Source of the DNA: Fimenecus sp045532175
GTDB taxonomy: Bacteria > Bacillota > Clostridia > Oscillospirales > Acutalibacteraceae
DNA: 43,272 nucleotides
Assembly: GCA_045532175.1 (NCBI GenBank)
Contig: JAZSFK010000053.1
Coordinates: forward strand, 1-43,272
Reading direction: 5' to 3'
A program made the translations under genes and the position numbers. Numbering within the stretch: the stretch's first letter is position 1; each line of letters opens with the position of its first letter. Under the pieces are notes generated by a model, which ran no database searches, was not told where the DNA came from, and was given only the letters and a program-made list of their open reading frames with translations. Positions 1 to 9,147 of the stretch are shown in pieces.

Positions 1-26
1 TTGTACCACCGTAATGTCGTCTAAAA

Positions 27-230
27 TTATTTAGAGAGATTGTAACGTTTGTTAAATCTGTCAACACGTCCGCCTGTATCAACAAGCTTCTGCTTACCTG
101 TGAAGAATGGGTGGCAATTTGAGCAGATATCAACCTTTAAATCATCTTTAGTTGAACGAGTTTCAAATGTTGCACCGCAAGCGCATTTAACTGTTACAGT
201 TTTGTACTCAGGATGGATTCCCTGTTTCAT
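27..230 (-). CDS. rpmE: 50S ribosomal protein L31 (bL31)
   Basis: Small protein of the large ribosomal subunit, 67 residues. Four cysteines (C16, C18, C36, C39) form the CxC...CxxC zinc site of the zinc-binding (C+) form of bL31, and the MKQGIHPEY start is typical of the family. I place the start at the ATG at 230. A GTG at 242 is in frame, but it sits inside the AGAGGTG ribosome binding site that serves the ATG. The gene follows addA on the same strand with 80 bp between; a weak candidate promoter (TTGATT at 302-297, TAAACT at 279-274, spacer 17) lies there. Nothing is visible in bases 1-26 after the stop. Confidence 0.97.
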   Translation of the reverse strand: MKQGIHPEYKTVTVKCACGATFETRSTKDDLKVDICSNCHPFFTGKQKLVDTGGRVDRFNKRYNLSK

Positions 231-310
231 GACAATTGTCACCTCTTTCAGTACTTATTTACATAGCCTAATAAGTTTAGCACAACACTCTTTAAAAATC
301 AAGAGTTTTT

Positions 311-3300
311 TTAAAGTTTTACAGAAATTTCTTTTGAAAGATGGAAGGAATAAAGAGTTACTGTCACATTTTGCAATCCGAAGCATTCCTCGGCTGCCTT
401 TTTGTAAATACTCATCTGTCCTTTATATCTTTCGCAAAGCTCTTCCTGTGTTGCTACTCTGTCGGTTTTATAATCCACAATTTCGCCTGACTGTCCGTTG
501 ATAATCAATCCGTCAACAACACCCTGAACAATAACATTTTCGTTTGTTTCACGGGATAACGAATCATTGATAAGAGAAACAGGAATTGACATTGAAAATT
601 CTTGTTCACGTACAAATCTTTCCGCATTCAGAATTCTTTGACAAAGGTCACTTGACAGGAATTTTTCAATAGCAGATATATTCAAAGCATCCGCTTCCTT
701 TTGAGTGAAAATATTATTCTCAACCGTCTTTTCTATCTCCCCTGCCAAATCAGTTTTGATTTTTGCTAAATCGCAGATTTCCATAAATCTGTGAAGTAAT
801 GTTCCTCGTTGTGCAGGAGTTAACTCGCCCGAGCCTGAAAATGCGGGGTTTTCGGTTGCTAAATACTTAAGATTTTCTTCTCTGTCCATTGATGATGCAG
901 CGTATTTGATTGGCACGGATGAAATATCTGCGAAGGGATACCTGAATGAAAGTCTTTCACCGATTTCCGTTAACATTTCATTATCAACGGCATATTCTTT
1001 CTTCTCTTTTTCCTCAACAAGAAATTCATCAGGTTTTTCTACAATCTGAAAATCAATCTGCGGACTGTGGGGCTTTTTGCAATTGTTGAGCATCAAGCCA
1101 CAATTCATTGAGGGATGATACATCATAGAAAGTAAAATCCATTGCATAAAACTACTGCACATTGAAAGCGGAATTGCGGGGTCTGTGAAATTAACATAGC
1201 ATTTCTGATAAAGGTCCGTTATTTTCTTTTCACAGTTATTCATTGAACCTACAAGATAGAGTTTCTCCTCTGCACGTGTCATTGCAACATACAAAACACG
1301 AATAAGCTCTGCTGAGTCCTCCATTGAGTCATAAAGCTTTATTGAATTGATTGGCAGGGTTGTAAAATCCTTGTGCAATTCGGCAATATATCTTGATGTG
1401 CCAACGCCTAAATTTCTGTTGATTTTAACCTTACTAAAATCTTGGACACTCATTGAAGAAGAACAGTTTGCCACGAAAACAACAGGAAACTCCAATCCCT
1501 TGCTCTTGTGAATTGACATTATGCGTACAACATCATCCTTTTCGGAAATTTCGCTTGCACCCTCTAAATCCTTATTATTCTTACGGATTTTATCAAGGAA
1601 ACGGATAAAGCCCGAAAGTCCCGAGCCACCTGATGCCTCATAGCCTTCGGCATAGTTTATCAGGAGTTCAATATTGAGAACTCGTCTATCACCGTTATCC
1701 ATAGCACCAACAATACTGTCGTAGGATGTTGTTTCAAGAACCCGACGGATAAGGCTGCCTATATCCATTGTGACGGACAATGTACGAAAAACAGATAATA
1801 AATCAAAAAAATCCTTGACCTTACTGTCCTTATCATATTGTTCCTTTAACGCGGAATAGAAACTGCCTTTTCTTTGGTCACAGCGGTATTTTGCCAAATC
1901 ATCCTCAGTAAACGGGAACAAGGGAGAAAGCATAACGGATACAAGCGGTACATCCTGTACGGGGTTATCAATTACCTTAAGCATCGACATAAGTGTTACA
2001 ATTTCACGACTTTCAAAAAACCCGCCTTGCTTTTGGAAATGAGCAGGTATTCCCATTTCGCTGAGTTCACGTGCAATAATTGGTGCTTTATCCTTAACAG
2101 CCCTCATAAGAATACAGATGTCGCTGTATTTAATCGGTCTTTCCTTGCCTTTTTTACCTACAAGAGTGCCTGACTCTACAAGGTCTTTTATTGTGTTACC
2201 TATATGACGAGCCTCGGCAACCAAATCAGAACCCTTTGTTTTATCGGTTTCAACAATATGCACCTTCACATCGGCTGTGTCAGAGGCTTCATAATCTGCC
2301 CCAAAGCAAAGACTTTCGCCATTCTTGTAGTCAATGCCACAGGTACTCCTTGTCATAAGAAAATCAAAGAAGAAGTTTATACCCTCAACAATACCCTTTC
2401 GGCTTCGGAAATTCCTGTCAAGACTTATGGTTGCAGGGTAATTCCCGTCCTTATATGGTTCAAAACCATCCTTATACCTCATAAAGATTTCCGGCATAGC
2501 CTGACGGAAACGGTAGATGCTTTGCTTAACGTCACCAACCATAAACTTGTTCTCGTTGTTGTCAGAAATAACAGAAAACAAGGTATCCTGTGCTTCATTG
2601 GTGTCCTGAAATTCGTCAATTAAAATCTCGGCAAAATTCTCGGACAATTCCTTTGCTAACGCAGTTTTTTCGTATGTACCATTATCATTGAATTGTACTA
2701 AAATCTTCAATGCAAAATGAAGAATATCGGAGAAATAATAGGAATTCGCCTCTTGCTTTTTAGCATTTAAAAGTTCAATAAATCTGATTACTGAATTTTT
2801 GAGAATATTCATAATCGGACGAAGATAGTCCATATCCTCTTTATATTCCTTTTCGTTGCAAACAAGAACAGAATCTGCAAGGACTAAATATTTTTTTATT
2901 GAGTCACGGCGACCTTTTAACTCGTCGTAACAGCAGTCTTTTTCCTCTTTCGGCACTCTTGGGAATGTGTTGAATTTCAAAAGTGAGGTCATAGCCTTGA
3001 TGTCATCCCATTTTTCGGGATGATTGTAAATTGCGTGGAGGATTGTATCAACTGACACAATAATGGGTGTCAAATCGTTTGTAACAGCACCCGATAGATT
3101 GGTGTTCTCCGGTGCATCATCTATAATATCATTTGCCTTGACTTTAATAAATTCAAGAACCTCAGCAAGGCGGTTTAAGCTGAATTTACCCCACTTTGTT
3201 TCTTGTACAGATAAGTTATCAAAATAGTCGGAAAAAGCGTTTTCAACCCATTGCAGAGGGTTTTGCGACGCCATAGCAAAGTCGTAGAGAGCGAAAATTG

Positions 3301-3820
3301 AATTTATAAGGTTTTCGTCGTTTCTGCCGTTGGTAAAAAGGTTAAGAAAATCCTTTGTTTCACTTTCGGGAAGATTATAAATCTCCTCTAATACCTCGCT
3401 TACGGTTTCCCTTTTCAATATGTCGTGTTCAATATCCGACATCATTGTAAAATCGGGTGAAATGTCCGCTTTTTCAAAGTTTTCTTTAACGAGTCTTGCA
3501 CAGAAGCTGTCCATTGTGGAAATCTGTGCATTGGGAAGATACATTTTCTGTCGTTTGAGATATGTATTATTTGGCTCATCTGCTATCATTTCGGAAAGAC
3601 GAGCAGAAATTCGTTCTTTCATTTCGGACGCAGCGGCTTTTGTAAAAGTTACTACAAGCAATTTTTCAATATCAACGGGGTTTTGAGTATCGGTAATCCG
3701 CCCGATTACACGTTCAACCAAGACGGCAGTTTTACCCGAACCTGCAGCAGCAGACACAAGGACAGTACCGTTTCTTGAGTCGATTGCCTGTTTTTGAGAC
3801 TCAGTCCATTGTCTTGCCAT
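311..3820 (-). CDS. addA: ATP-dependent helicase/nuclease subunit AddA
   Basis: Helicase-nuclease subunit of the AddAB complex, the RecBCD equivalent of Gram-positive bacteria, which resects double-strand breaks for recombination. 1,169 residues, the usual length. Visible: UvrD-type Walker A AAAGSGKT near residues 24-31, the DEFQDTN Walker B/motif II, the VMSIHKSKGLEFPVV-type helicase motif region, the YVAMTRAEE motif VI, and a C-terminal RecB-like nuclease with VDYKTD. The ATG at 3820 is preceded by AAGGAG at good spacing; the upstream in-frame GTG at 3829 overlaps that site. The start lies inside the end of addB (20-bp overlap), so translation is probably coupled and both subunits are made together. 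Confidence 0.97.
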   Translation of the reverse strand: MARQWTESQKQAIDSRNGTVLVSAAAGSGKTAVLVERVIGRITDTQNPVDIEKLLVVTFTKAAASEMKERISARLSEMIADEPNNTYLKRQKMYLPNAQISTMDSFCARLVKENFEKADISPDFTMMSDIEHDILKRETVSEVLEEIYNLPESETKDFLNLFTNGRNDENLINSIFALYDFAMASQNPLQWVENAFSDYFDNLSVQETKWGKFSLNRLAEVLEFIKVKANDIIDDAPENTNLSGAVTNDLTPIIVSVDTILHAIYNHPEKWDDIKAMTSLLKFNTFPRVPKEEKDCCYDELKGRRDSIKKYLVLADSVLVCNEKEYKEDMDYLRPIMNILKNSVIRFIELLNAKKQEANSYYFSDILHFALKILVQFNDNGTYEKTALAKELSENFAEILIDEFQDTNEAQDTLFSVISDNNENKFMVGDVKQSIYRFRQAMPEIFMRYKDGFEPYKDGNYPATISLDRNFRSRKGIVEGINFFFDFLMTRSTCGIDYKNGESLCFGADYEASDTADVKVHIVETDKTKGSDLVAEARHIGNTIKDLVESGTLVGKKGKERPIKYSDICILMRAVKDKAPIIARELSEMGIPAHFQKQGGFFESREIVTLMSMLKVIDNPVQDVPLVSVMLSPLFPFTEDDLAKYRCDQRKGSFYSALKEQYDKDSKVKDFFDLLSVFRTLSVTMDIGSLIRRVLETTSYDSIVGAMDNGDRRVLNIELLINYAEGYEASGGSGLSGFIRFLDKIRKNNKDLEGASEISEKDDVVRIMSIHKSKGLEFPVVFVANCSSSMSVQDFSKVKINRNLGVGTSRYIAELHKDFTTLPINSIKLYDSMEDSAELIRVLYVAMTRAEEKLYLVGSMNNCEKKITDLYQKCYVNFTDPAIPLSMCSSFMQWILLSMMYHPSMNCGLMLNNCKKPHSPQIDFQIVEKPDEFLVEEKEKKEYAVDNEMLTEIGERLSFRYPFADISSVPIKYAASSMDREENLKYLATENPAFSGSGELTPAQRGTLLHRFMEICDLAKIKTDLAGEIEKTVENNIFTQKEADALNISAIEKFLSSDLCQRILNAERFVREQEFSMSIPVSLINDSLSRETNENVIVQGVVDGLIINGQSGEIVDYKTDRVATQEELCERYKGQMSIYKKAAEECFGLQNVTVTLYSFHLSKEISVKL

Positions 3821-6800
3821 CTTCGTCACTCCTTAATATAGAAATTGCGTCGTCAAAGGATGGAACATTGAGTTCCTTTATAGGGTCGGACTCCTCACGT
3901 TTGCAAACGTCCTTGAAATTACACCAGGTACAGCCTCCGTCAACAGGAAATGCAGAAATGTAGCCACTCTGCAATTCTTGTGCCATATTTCTGACAGAAT
4001 CGTTAACTCTGTTTTTTAACTCACTCAATGCATCAAGGGAAATTACATTACCCTTTAATGCACCATTTTTATCGAGGGAAACGGGAATAAAAAGTCCCTC
4101 ACAGCTATTTTCCATAGCAGTTACAACATCAATATTATTAAGCACCATTCCGTGCATCCGAAGTTCCTGCATTGATGCTGTTTTGGAAGTATGTTCGTCG
4201 GAATCCCTTGTGATTTTATCAGATTTTACCCTTGGGTTTTTAGCCTGAAAATAGAGAACACCTGCAGGAGTTACGTTTTTATAATACTCTCCCCCGTTTT
4301 GCCAGATTGCAAAAAGATAAATGAGCATCTGCATATTGAGCCCTGAGAAAACCTCACCGAGCTTAAACTCCTTACCGCCTGTTTTGTAGTCGATAACTCT
4401 GACAAAGGTGTTGTCCTCTGTTTCGTAGGTGTCAACGCGGTCAATGCTGCCAACGATTTTTACAAATCCACCATTCGGAAGCTTTATTTCATAAGGCGGA
4501 ATCTGACCGTCCACATTGATTTTAAGTTCAAAATCTGCAGGGGTAAATTTACATTGTGAAAACTCTGCAATAAGCTGTTTCACAACCTTATATGAGGTTT
4601 CTTTAAGGAGGGATACCGTTCGCATAAATGACTGTGCTTTATTTTCATAGCCACCCATATTTTCTGCTATATATTCATCAATAATTATATTGATTTTTGA
4701 TTTAATATTCTTTTCGTCAAAGGTGTTCAGCTTATCCTTTGGATTTTCTGATAAGAACACCTCTAAAACGTGGTGAATAAGTGTACCCGAAAGTGCCGCA
4801 TCCACCTCTGCCTCTTTTCGCGGAACTGCTTTAAGTCCGTATTCACAGAAATAACTGAAGGGACATTTATAAAACTTTTCAACACGTGATGCGGAAATAT
4901 ACATATTCTTGCCGAAAAATTCTGTTGCAAGGTCATTGTCGGCAATATAAAAGTCCTTTTTATCTGCTTTTTGGAGCTTTGAAAGTTCGTTTTCACCGTT
5001 ATTCTCATTGAAATATTGCCTTAAGGTTTCTCCTAAAACAGAACCGTTTACATTTTCCCCTGCCATTACGGAAAATGCGGAATTACGACTTTCTACTCTG
5101 TCAAATTTAGCATTCTCTGTTCTTACATTGCATTTTGGGAACAATTTAATAACATCGCTCACCATTTCTGACGGTGTAAGTGAAGAAGAATCACTGCCAA
5201 GTGCAGGATATGTGAAATAAAGCTTGTCCGTTGCAAGAGTTGCTGCGTGGTAAGCGATAAAATTCTCGCTGACGGAGTTATACTCAAGATTGCTGATTAT
5301 AGGCAAACCGTTTTTAATAAGCTCGCATCTTTCAATATCGTTAAAAAGCACACCCGAGGAGCTTTCGCCGGGGAAAATGCCTGTGTTTACACCCATTAAG
5401 AACACTACTTTTGGTGCAGACGCACGAATTCTGTCAGCAGAGCCAACGATTACCTCGTCAATGCCGTTTGGGATTACACCCATATCCTTTGATGCAACAA
5501 GAATTGTAAACAGTTCGGAATAGCGTTCAATGGTTATACTTGATTTGCCAAGAGCAAAGTAAAGCCCATCAAGAATTTCTGTAAGCATTTTCCAGATTCT
5601 TCCCTGTTCAAGTGCTAAATCAATCTCACCGTTTTTATTTAAAACTGCTGTAAAAATCTTTAAATTTTCATCAATTCGGGCATTACGCAAGAAGGCGAAA
5701 AGTTCTCTTGATACTGTTTCACCGTCTGCATTTTTTATTTTGTTTTTAAGGGAAAGAATCGGCCCTACAACTCTTTCACGAAGATTGTTTATGCTTTCAA
5801 GCGTTGCTTGTGAAAATTCGTCAAAATCCTCGCCAAAGCCTTTCGGATTTTCTGTCCACATAGTTTTCCAGGTTGACGGACGGATTTTCCACATAAGGCA
5901 ATAGTCTTCCAACAAGGCGATTTCTTCAACCGTAAAGCCGTAGAGTTGAGTCTTTAAAAATCTCAATACTGTTTCAGTTTCAAAGCCTTTTACAAGAATA
6001 TCCAAAAGGCATTTAACAAACACAACAAGGGGTTGAGAGTCAATGGGCTGACGGTTATCGTGGAAGCAATCAATGTCATATTTTCTGAAAGCGGATGCCA
6101 AATCCTTTCTGTAATTTTCCTCGTTACGTACAATTACAGCAATATCACGATAGCGAAGATTTTCTTTTCTTACAAGTCTTTTAATTTCAGATGCAACAAT
6201 CTGACATTCTTCCGTTTTTGTTCTGCAAGGAATGATTGTTATTGCATCTGCATTTTCATTGTAAATTTCGTTATCTGTTGAGAAAATATGCTCCTCAAGG
6301 AAATTGAGTTCGTCCTTTTTGAACTCTTTGTCAGAATACAAAACCTTTTCAGGTGCGATTTTAACACTTATTTTATTTGCTATCCCTTTGAGTTTTTTGA
6401 TTTCCACATTGGCATTATAGAAAAGCTCGTATCTGCCGTTATTTTTAGAGGTGTCACAACAGAATGTCACATAAACATCATCAGCCTGACGGAGAATCTG
6501 TTCAATAACCTTGTATTCCTGACCTGAAAAGCCTGAAAAAGCATCTAAAAAAACAGTTTTACCCTTGAAATAATCAACATCCCAAAGCAAATCGTAAAGC
6601 AAGTCAAGATGGGTGTTGCTGTCAGTAAAACTCTGTGACAAAAGAGCATCATAGCAAGTAAAAATCAATGAAAGTTCGGAAAGCTTTGATGAGAAGGATG
6701 CTTTTTTCACCTTGTCTGAAAGCTCACCTAAATTATCGTTTGTGACACCGCATTTTTTCATTTCCCTATGAAAACTTAAAATCTCTTGGAGAAGTTGCGG

Positions 6801-7139
6801 AAACCTTTTATAACGGCTGAAAACAGTTAATTTATCTTCCAATGTTTCGATTGCACGGCTCATAAGCACGGCACGGACACCGTCGTCGGCAATTTTTTTG
6901 TCGATTTTTCCGTATTGGGACAAGAGCCTTTCACCGAGACGTGAAAAGCTTAGAATTTCAACATTATTTATTTTTTCGTTACCTAAAAGGCTTAACATTC
7001 CTTTTTCAGTTTCAAAGGAAAACTGTTCGGGAACAATTATTATGGCTTTTCCTGACTGCACTTTTGCAATTTCAGAAGCCTTTGAACGGATAAGTCGGGT
7101 TTTACCGCTTCCAGTTCGTCCTGTAATAATGTTGAGCAT
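3801..7139 (-). CDS. addB: ATP-dependent helicase/nuclease subunit AddB
   Basis: Partner of AddA: it carries a second RecB-family nuclease domain and recognises Chi in the known enzymes. 1,112 residues. The N-terminus has Walker A GRTGSGKT (residues 7-14). The C-terminal nuclease shows VIDYKTGGKEF. Four cysteines, C759 and the CxxCxxxxxC set C1070/C1073/C1079, match the iron-sulfur cluster that staples the AddB nuclease domain in Bacillus subtilis. The ribosome binding site is AAAGGGG upstream of the ATG. It starts 14 bp after the GH27 gene and overlaps addA, so transcription may come from the GH27 promoter. Confidence 0.97.
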   Translation of the reverse strand: MLNIITGRTGSGKTRLIRSKASEIAKVQSGKAIIIVPEQFSFETEKGMLSLLGNEKINNVEILSFSRLGERLLSQYGKIDKKIADDGVRAVLMSRAIETLEDKLTVFSRYKRFPQLLQEILSFHREMKKCGVTNDNLGELSDKVKKASFSSKLSELSLIFTCYDALLSQSFTDSNTHLDLLYDLLWDVDYFKGKTVFLDAFSGFSGQEYKVIEQILRQADDVYVTFCCDTSKNNGRYELFYNANVEIKKLKGIANKISVKIAPEKVLYSDKEFKKDELNFLEEHIFSTDNEIYNENADAITIIPCRTKTEECQIVASEIKRLVRKENLRYRDIAVIVRNEENYRKDLASAFRKYDIDCFHDNRQPIDSQPLVVFVKCLLDILVKGFETETVLRFLKTQLYGFTVEEIALLEDYCLMWKIRPSTWKTMWTENPKGFGEDFDEFSQATLESINNLRERVVGPILSLKNKIKNADGETVSRELFAFLRNARIDENLKIFTAVLNKNGEIDLALEQGRIWKMLTEILDGLYFALGKSSITIERYSELFTILVASKDMGVIPNGIDEVIVGSADRIRASAPKVVFLMGVNTGIFPGESSSGVLFNDIERCELIKNGLPIISNLEYNSVSENFIAYHAATLATDKLYFTYPALGSDSSSLTPSEMVSDVIKLFPKCNVRTENAKFDRVESRNSAFSVMAGENVNGSVLGETLRQYFNENNGENELSKLQKADKKDFYIADNDLATEFFGKNMYISASRVEKFYKCPFSYFCEYGLKAVPRKEAEVDAALSGTLIHHVLEVFLSENPKDKLNTFDEKNIKSKINIIIDEYIAENMGGYENKAQSFMRTVSLLKETSYKVVKQLIAEFSQCKFTPADFELKINVDGQIPPYEIKLPNGGFVKIVGSIDRVDTYETEDNTFVRVIDYKTGGKEFKLGEVFSGLNMQMLIYLFAIWQNGGEYYKNVTPAGVLYFQAKNPRVKSDKITRDSDEHTSKTASMQELRMHGMVLNNIDVVTAMENSCEGLFIPVSLDKNGALKGNVISLDALSELKNRVNDSVRNMAQELQSGYISAFPVDGGCTWCNFKDVCKREESDPIKELNVPSFDDAISILRSDEDGKTMD

Positions 7140-7153
7140 ATTTTTTTGCCCCT

Positions 7154-8446
7154 TTATTTTAATTTGTATAATTTAGCACCGTGTGAAGCAACTGTGCAGG
7201 TAAGTTTATCTTTTATTGTTGCTGTATCTTCCTTTGCCCACAAATCACGGAGAGTGTATTCCCCTGCCAAGTTATATTTTGTCAGGTCAACTGTGATTTC
7301 TTTTTCCTTTTCAGACACATTGAAAACTGCAATCAAAGGTTTGTTATCAAAAGAAACTGCTGACCAGATTATTATGTCTTCGTCACGGTAAACCTGTTTT
7401 CCGTCGTGAGAATGTTGGTTTACATCAAGGACTTCCTCGTTTGTCATAAGAGAAAGTGTCCACTCGTCATTGTTTCGCATTTCGCCGCCAAACATAAGTG
7501 GTGAACGGAAAATTGACCAAAGTGTCATAAGTGTAATCTGTTCATTCTTTGTAAACTGTGTGTATCTGTCCTGTGGGCCGTGACAGGAGCCGTTTCGTGA
7601 AATATTGCCGAGTGGCAACATATCGCAGTCAGGCCAACAACCCTCTTTTACGAAAGGAGCCCATTTTTCACATTTTTCAAACATCTCGTAGAGCTTGCCC
7701 CACCAGTCCCAGAAGTCGCCTGTAAGTCGCCACATATTGGCATTCTCGCAAAGATGGTCGGCAACGGATAATTCGGCAGGTCCCGGAGAAAGGCTCAACA
7801 CAATTTCTCTGCCTGTTTTGTCAATGGCTTTTCTAATCATTTCAACCTCTTCACGGGCAGAATATGGATTGTCCCATTTGCGAAATTCAGTAACACAGAT
7901 ATCATCTACTTTGACAAAATCAATGCCCCATTCTGCGTACATCTGGAAGATTGAATCGTAATAAGCCTGTGCACCTTCGCAGGTGTACATACCGTACATA
8001 TCAGTATTCCAAGGGCAAACTGAAAAATGATGAACAACCTGACGGGCAGTTTTATCAGTACCCAGAATAGGAGTATTCTGATGAACAGCCTGACGAGGAA
8101 TACCACGCATAATATGTATGCCGAATTTAAGTCCCATAGCGTGGATTTTGTCTGCAATCGCTTTAAATCCGACACCGTTTGCGGAAGATGGGAAACGATT
8201 AACAGCAGGAATAAGACGAGAATATTCGTCCATACAAAGCTCTGTAAAGTTATTATAATCGTTATTTTTTGCCTTTGGCTCATACCATTGAATGTCGCAG
8301 ACAACATACTGCCAACCGTAATCTTTAAGGTATTTTGCCATATATTCCGCATTACCCATAAGTTGTTCTTCGTTTACGGCTGCACCGTAGCAATCCCAAC
8401 TGTTCCAACCCATAGGAGGAGTTTTTGCAAATTTGTTTTTATCCAT
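7154..8446 (-). CDS. GH27-family glycoside hydrolase (alpha-galactosidase-like)
   Basis: 430-residue (beta/alpha)8-barrel glycosidase of family GH27, whose members mostly cleave alpha-galactosides by a retaining mechanism. The opening TPPMGWNSWDCYG is diagnostic of the clan. D181 in DFVKVDD fits the nucleophile and D244 in MWRLTGD fits the acid/base. The C-terminal 80 or so residues look like the family's beta-sandwich. There is no signal peptide, so it probably acts in the cytoplasm on imported oligosaccharides. The ribosome binding site GAGGTG precedes the ATG. No sugar transporter or regulator is adjacent; the neighbours are addB and tRNAs. Exact substrate (alpha-Gal, alpha-GalNAc or beta-L-arabinopyranoside) cannot be decided from sequence. 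Confidence 0.88.
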   Translation of the reverse strand: MDKNKFAKTPPMGWNSWDCYGAAVNEEQLMGNAEYMAKYLKDYGWQYVVCDIQWYEPKAKNNDYNNFTELCMDEYSRLIPAVNRFPSSANGVGFKAIADKIHAMGLKFGIHIMRGIPRQAVHQNTPILGTDKTARQVVHHFSVCPWNTDMYGMYTCEGAQAYYDSIFQMYAEWGIDFVKVDDICVTEFRKWDNPYSAREEVEMIRKAIDKTGREIVLSLSPGPAELSVADHLCENANMWRLTGDFWDWWGKLYEMFEKCEKWAPFVKEGCWPDCDMLPLGNISRNGSCHGPQDRYTQFTKNEQITLMTLWSIFRSPLMFGGEMRNNDEWTLSLMTNEEVLDVNQHSHDGKQVYRDEDIIIWSAVSFDNKPLIAVFNVSEKEKEITVDLTKYNLAGEYTLRDLWAKEDTATIKDKLTCTVASHGAKLYKLK

Positions 8447-8475
8447 AAAAATTCACCTCGTAATCAATTGAATAT

Positions 8476-8504
8476 ATTTTATCATTTTATATGTGTTTTG
8501 TAAA
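8476..8504 (-). promoter_or_regulatory. Candidate promoter of the GH27-addBA run
   Basis: -35 TTTACA at 8504-8499 and -10 TAAAAT at 8481-8476, spacer 17 bp, 30 bp upstream of the GH27 ATG. No operator-like repeat is evident around it. Confidence 0.6.
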
Positions 8505-8581
8505 TAATAGAGTGGGTAAAATAACGGACTATAAACCACTATTTATAAGTGTAAAATATTAAAAATAAAGCAAAAAAGTTC

Positions 8582-8610
8582 TTGACAAAGAGTAGCGATT
8601 GTGCTAGAAT
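8582..8610 (+). promoter_or_regulatory. Consensus promoter of the tRNA unit
   Basis: Perfect -35 TTGACA (8582-8587), 17-bp spacer and -10 TAGAAT (8605-8610). The expected start near 8617 lies about 11 bases before tRNA-Gly. It is the only plus-strand gene promoter in the window and stands back to back with the GH27 promoter. Confidence 0.9.
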
Positions 8611-8627
8611 AGTCAAGCATTTGAAAC

Positions 8628-8701
8628 GCGGGTGTAGTTCAATGGTAGAATCCCAGCCTTCCAAGCTGGTCGTGTGGGTTCGATTCCCATCACCCGCTCC
8701 A
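8628..8701 (+). tRNA. tRNA-Gly (anticodon TCC)
   Basis: Full cloverleaf: acceptor GCGGGTG pairs with CACCCGC (8691-8697), anticodon stem CCAGC/GCTGG with loop CTTCCAA giving TCC, T loop TTCGATT. CCA is encoded at 8699-8701. The next tRNA starts at the very next base, so the two must be released by processing. Confidence 0.97.
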
Positions 8702-8778
8702 GCGCTGATAGCTCAGTTGGATAGAGCATCTGCCTTCTAAGCAGAGGGTCGGGGGTTCGAATCCCTTTCAGCGTGCCA
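8702..8778 (+). tRNA. tRNA-Arg (anticodon TCT)
   Basis: Acceptor GCGCTGA pairs with TCAGCGT, with a G-T pair at position 1-72. Anticodon stem TCTGC/GCAGA with loop CTTCTAA gives TCT. T loop TTCGAAT. CCA is encoded (8776-8778). It abuts tRNA-Gly without a spacer. In the 50 bp to tRNA-His, CAGCGCA (8779-8785) and TGCGCTG (8814-8820) can form a stem that would isolate the tRNA ends for processing. Confidence 0.97.
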
Positions 8779-8828
8779 CAGCGCATGAAGTTTTTATAGA
8801 TAATTAGCCTTTGTGCGCTGATTTATAT

Positions 8829-8906
8829 GGTGGGTATAGCTTAGTTGGTTAAAGCGCCAGTTTGTGGCACTGGAGACCATCGGTTCGAATCCGATTATCC
8901 ACCCCA
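8829..8906 (+). tRNA. tRNA-His (anticodon GTG)
   Basis: Acceptor GTGGGTA pairs with TATCCAC. Anticodon stem GCCAG/CTGGA region with loop TTTGTGGCA gives GTG. The extra 5' G needed for histidine identity is encoded at 8829 and faces the C73 discriminator base; CCA ends at 8906. Confidence 0.96.
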
Positions 8907-8914
8907 CTAATTCA

Positions 8915-8944
8915 GAACTCCGCCAAAGTTAGGGCGGAGTTTTG
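8915..8944 (+). terminator. Intrinsic terminator after tRNA-His
   Basis: ACTCCGCC (8917-8924) pairs perfectly with GGCGGAGT (8933-8940) across an 8-base loop and is followed by a T run. It stands between tRNA-His and tRNA-Gln, so tRNA-Gln needs read-through or its own promoter. Confidence 0.85.
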
Positions 8945-8966
8945 ATTATCAACCACAATTAAATAT

Positions 8967-9041
8967 TGGGGTGTCGTCAAGCGGTAAGACACAGCACTTT
9001 GACTGCTGCATTCGTAGGTTCGAATCCTGCCACCCCAGCCA
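8967..9041 (+). tRNA. tRNA-Gln (anticodon TTG)
   Basis: Acceptor TGGGGTG pairs with CACCCCA; anticodon stem CAGCA/TGCTG with loop CTTTGAC gives TTG. T loop TTCGAAT. CCA is encoded at 9039-9041. No good promoter is visible in the 60 bp after the preceding terminator. Confidence 0.96.
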
Positions 9042-9047
9042 AAACAG

Positions 9048-9073
9048 AAAAGGTACCATTTGGTGCCTTTTTT
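9048..9073 (+). terminator. Intrinsic terminator of the tRNA unit
   Basis: AAAAGGTACC (9048-9057) pairs with GGTGCCTTTT (one G-T pair) and leads into a run of T. It begins 7 bases after tRNA-Gln. Confidence 0.88.
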
Positions 9074-9112
9074 GTTTTAGTTTAGATAGAAAAGGATTCG
9101 AACCTGTTAATA

Positions 9113-9147
9113 ATTACGAATTACGCATTATGAATTACGAATTATTC
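9113..9147. repeat. Heptamer tandem array, ATTACGA type (5 units)
   Basis: Five consecutive 7-bp units: ATTACGA, ATTACGC, ATTATGA, ATTACGA, ATTATTC. The array ends one base before the stop codon of the ZIP gene (9148-9150). It is non-coding microsatellite-like DNA and can also fold as an imperfect hairpin. Confidence 0.75.

Noticed and set aside
286..320. Hairpin ACTCTT/AAGAGT between addA and rpmE as a terminator
   Set aside because: The T run follows on the plus strand, where no gene ends; on the minus strand no T tract follows. It may also overlap a weak rpmE promoter.
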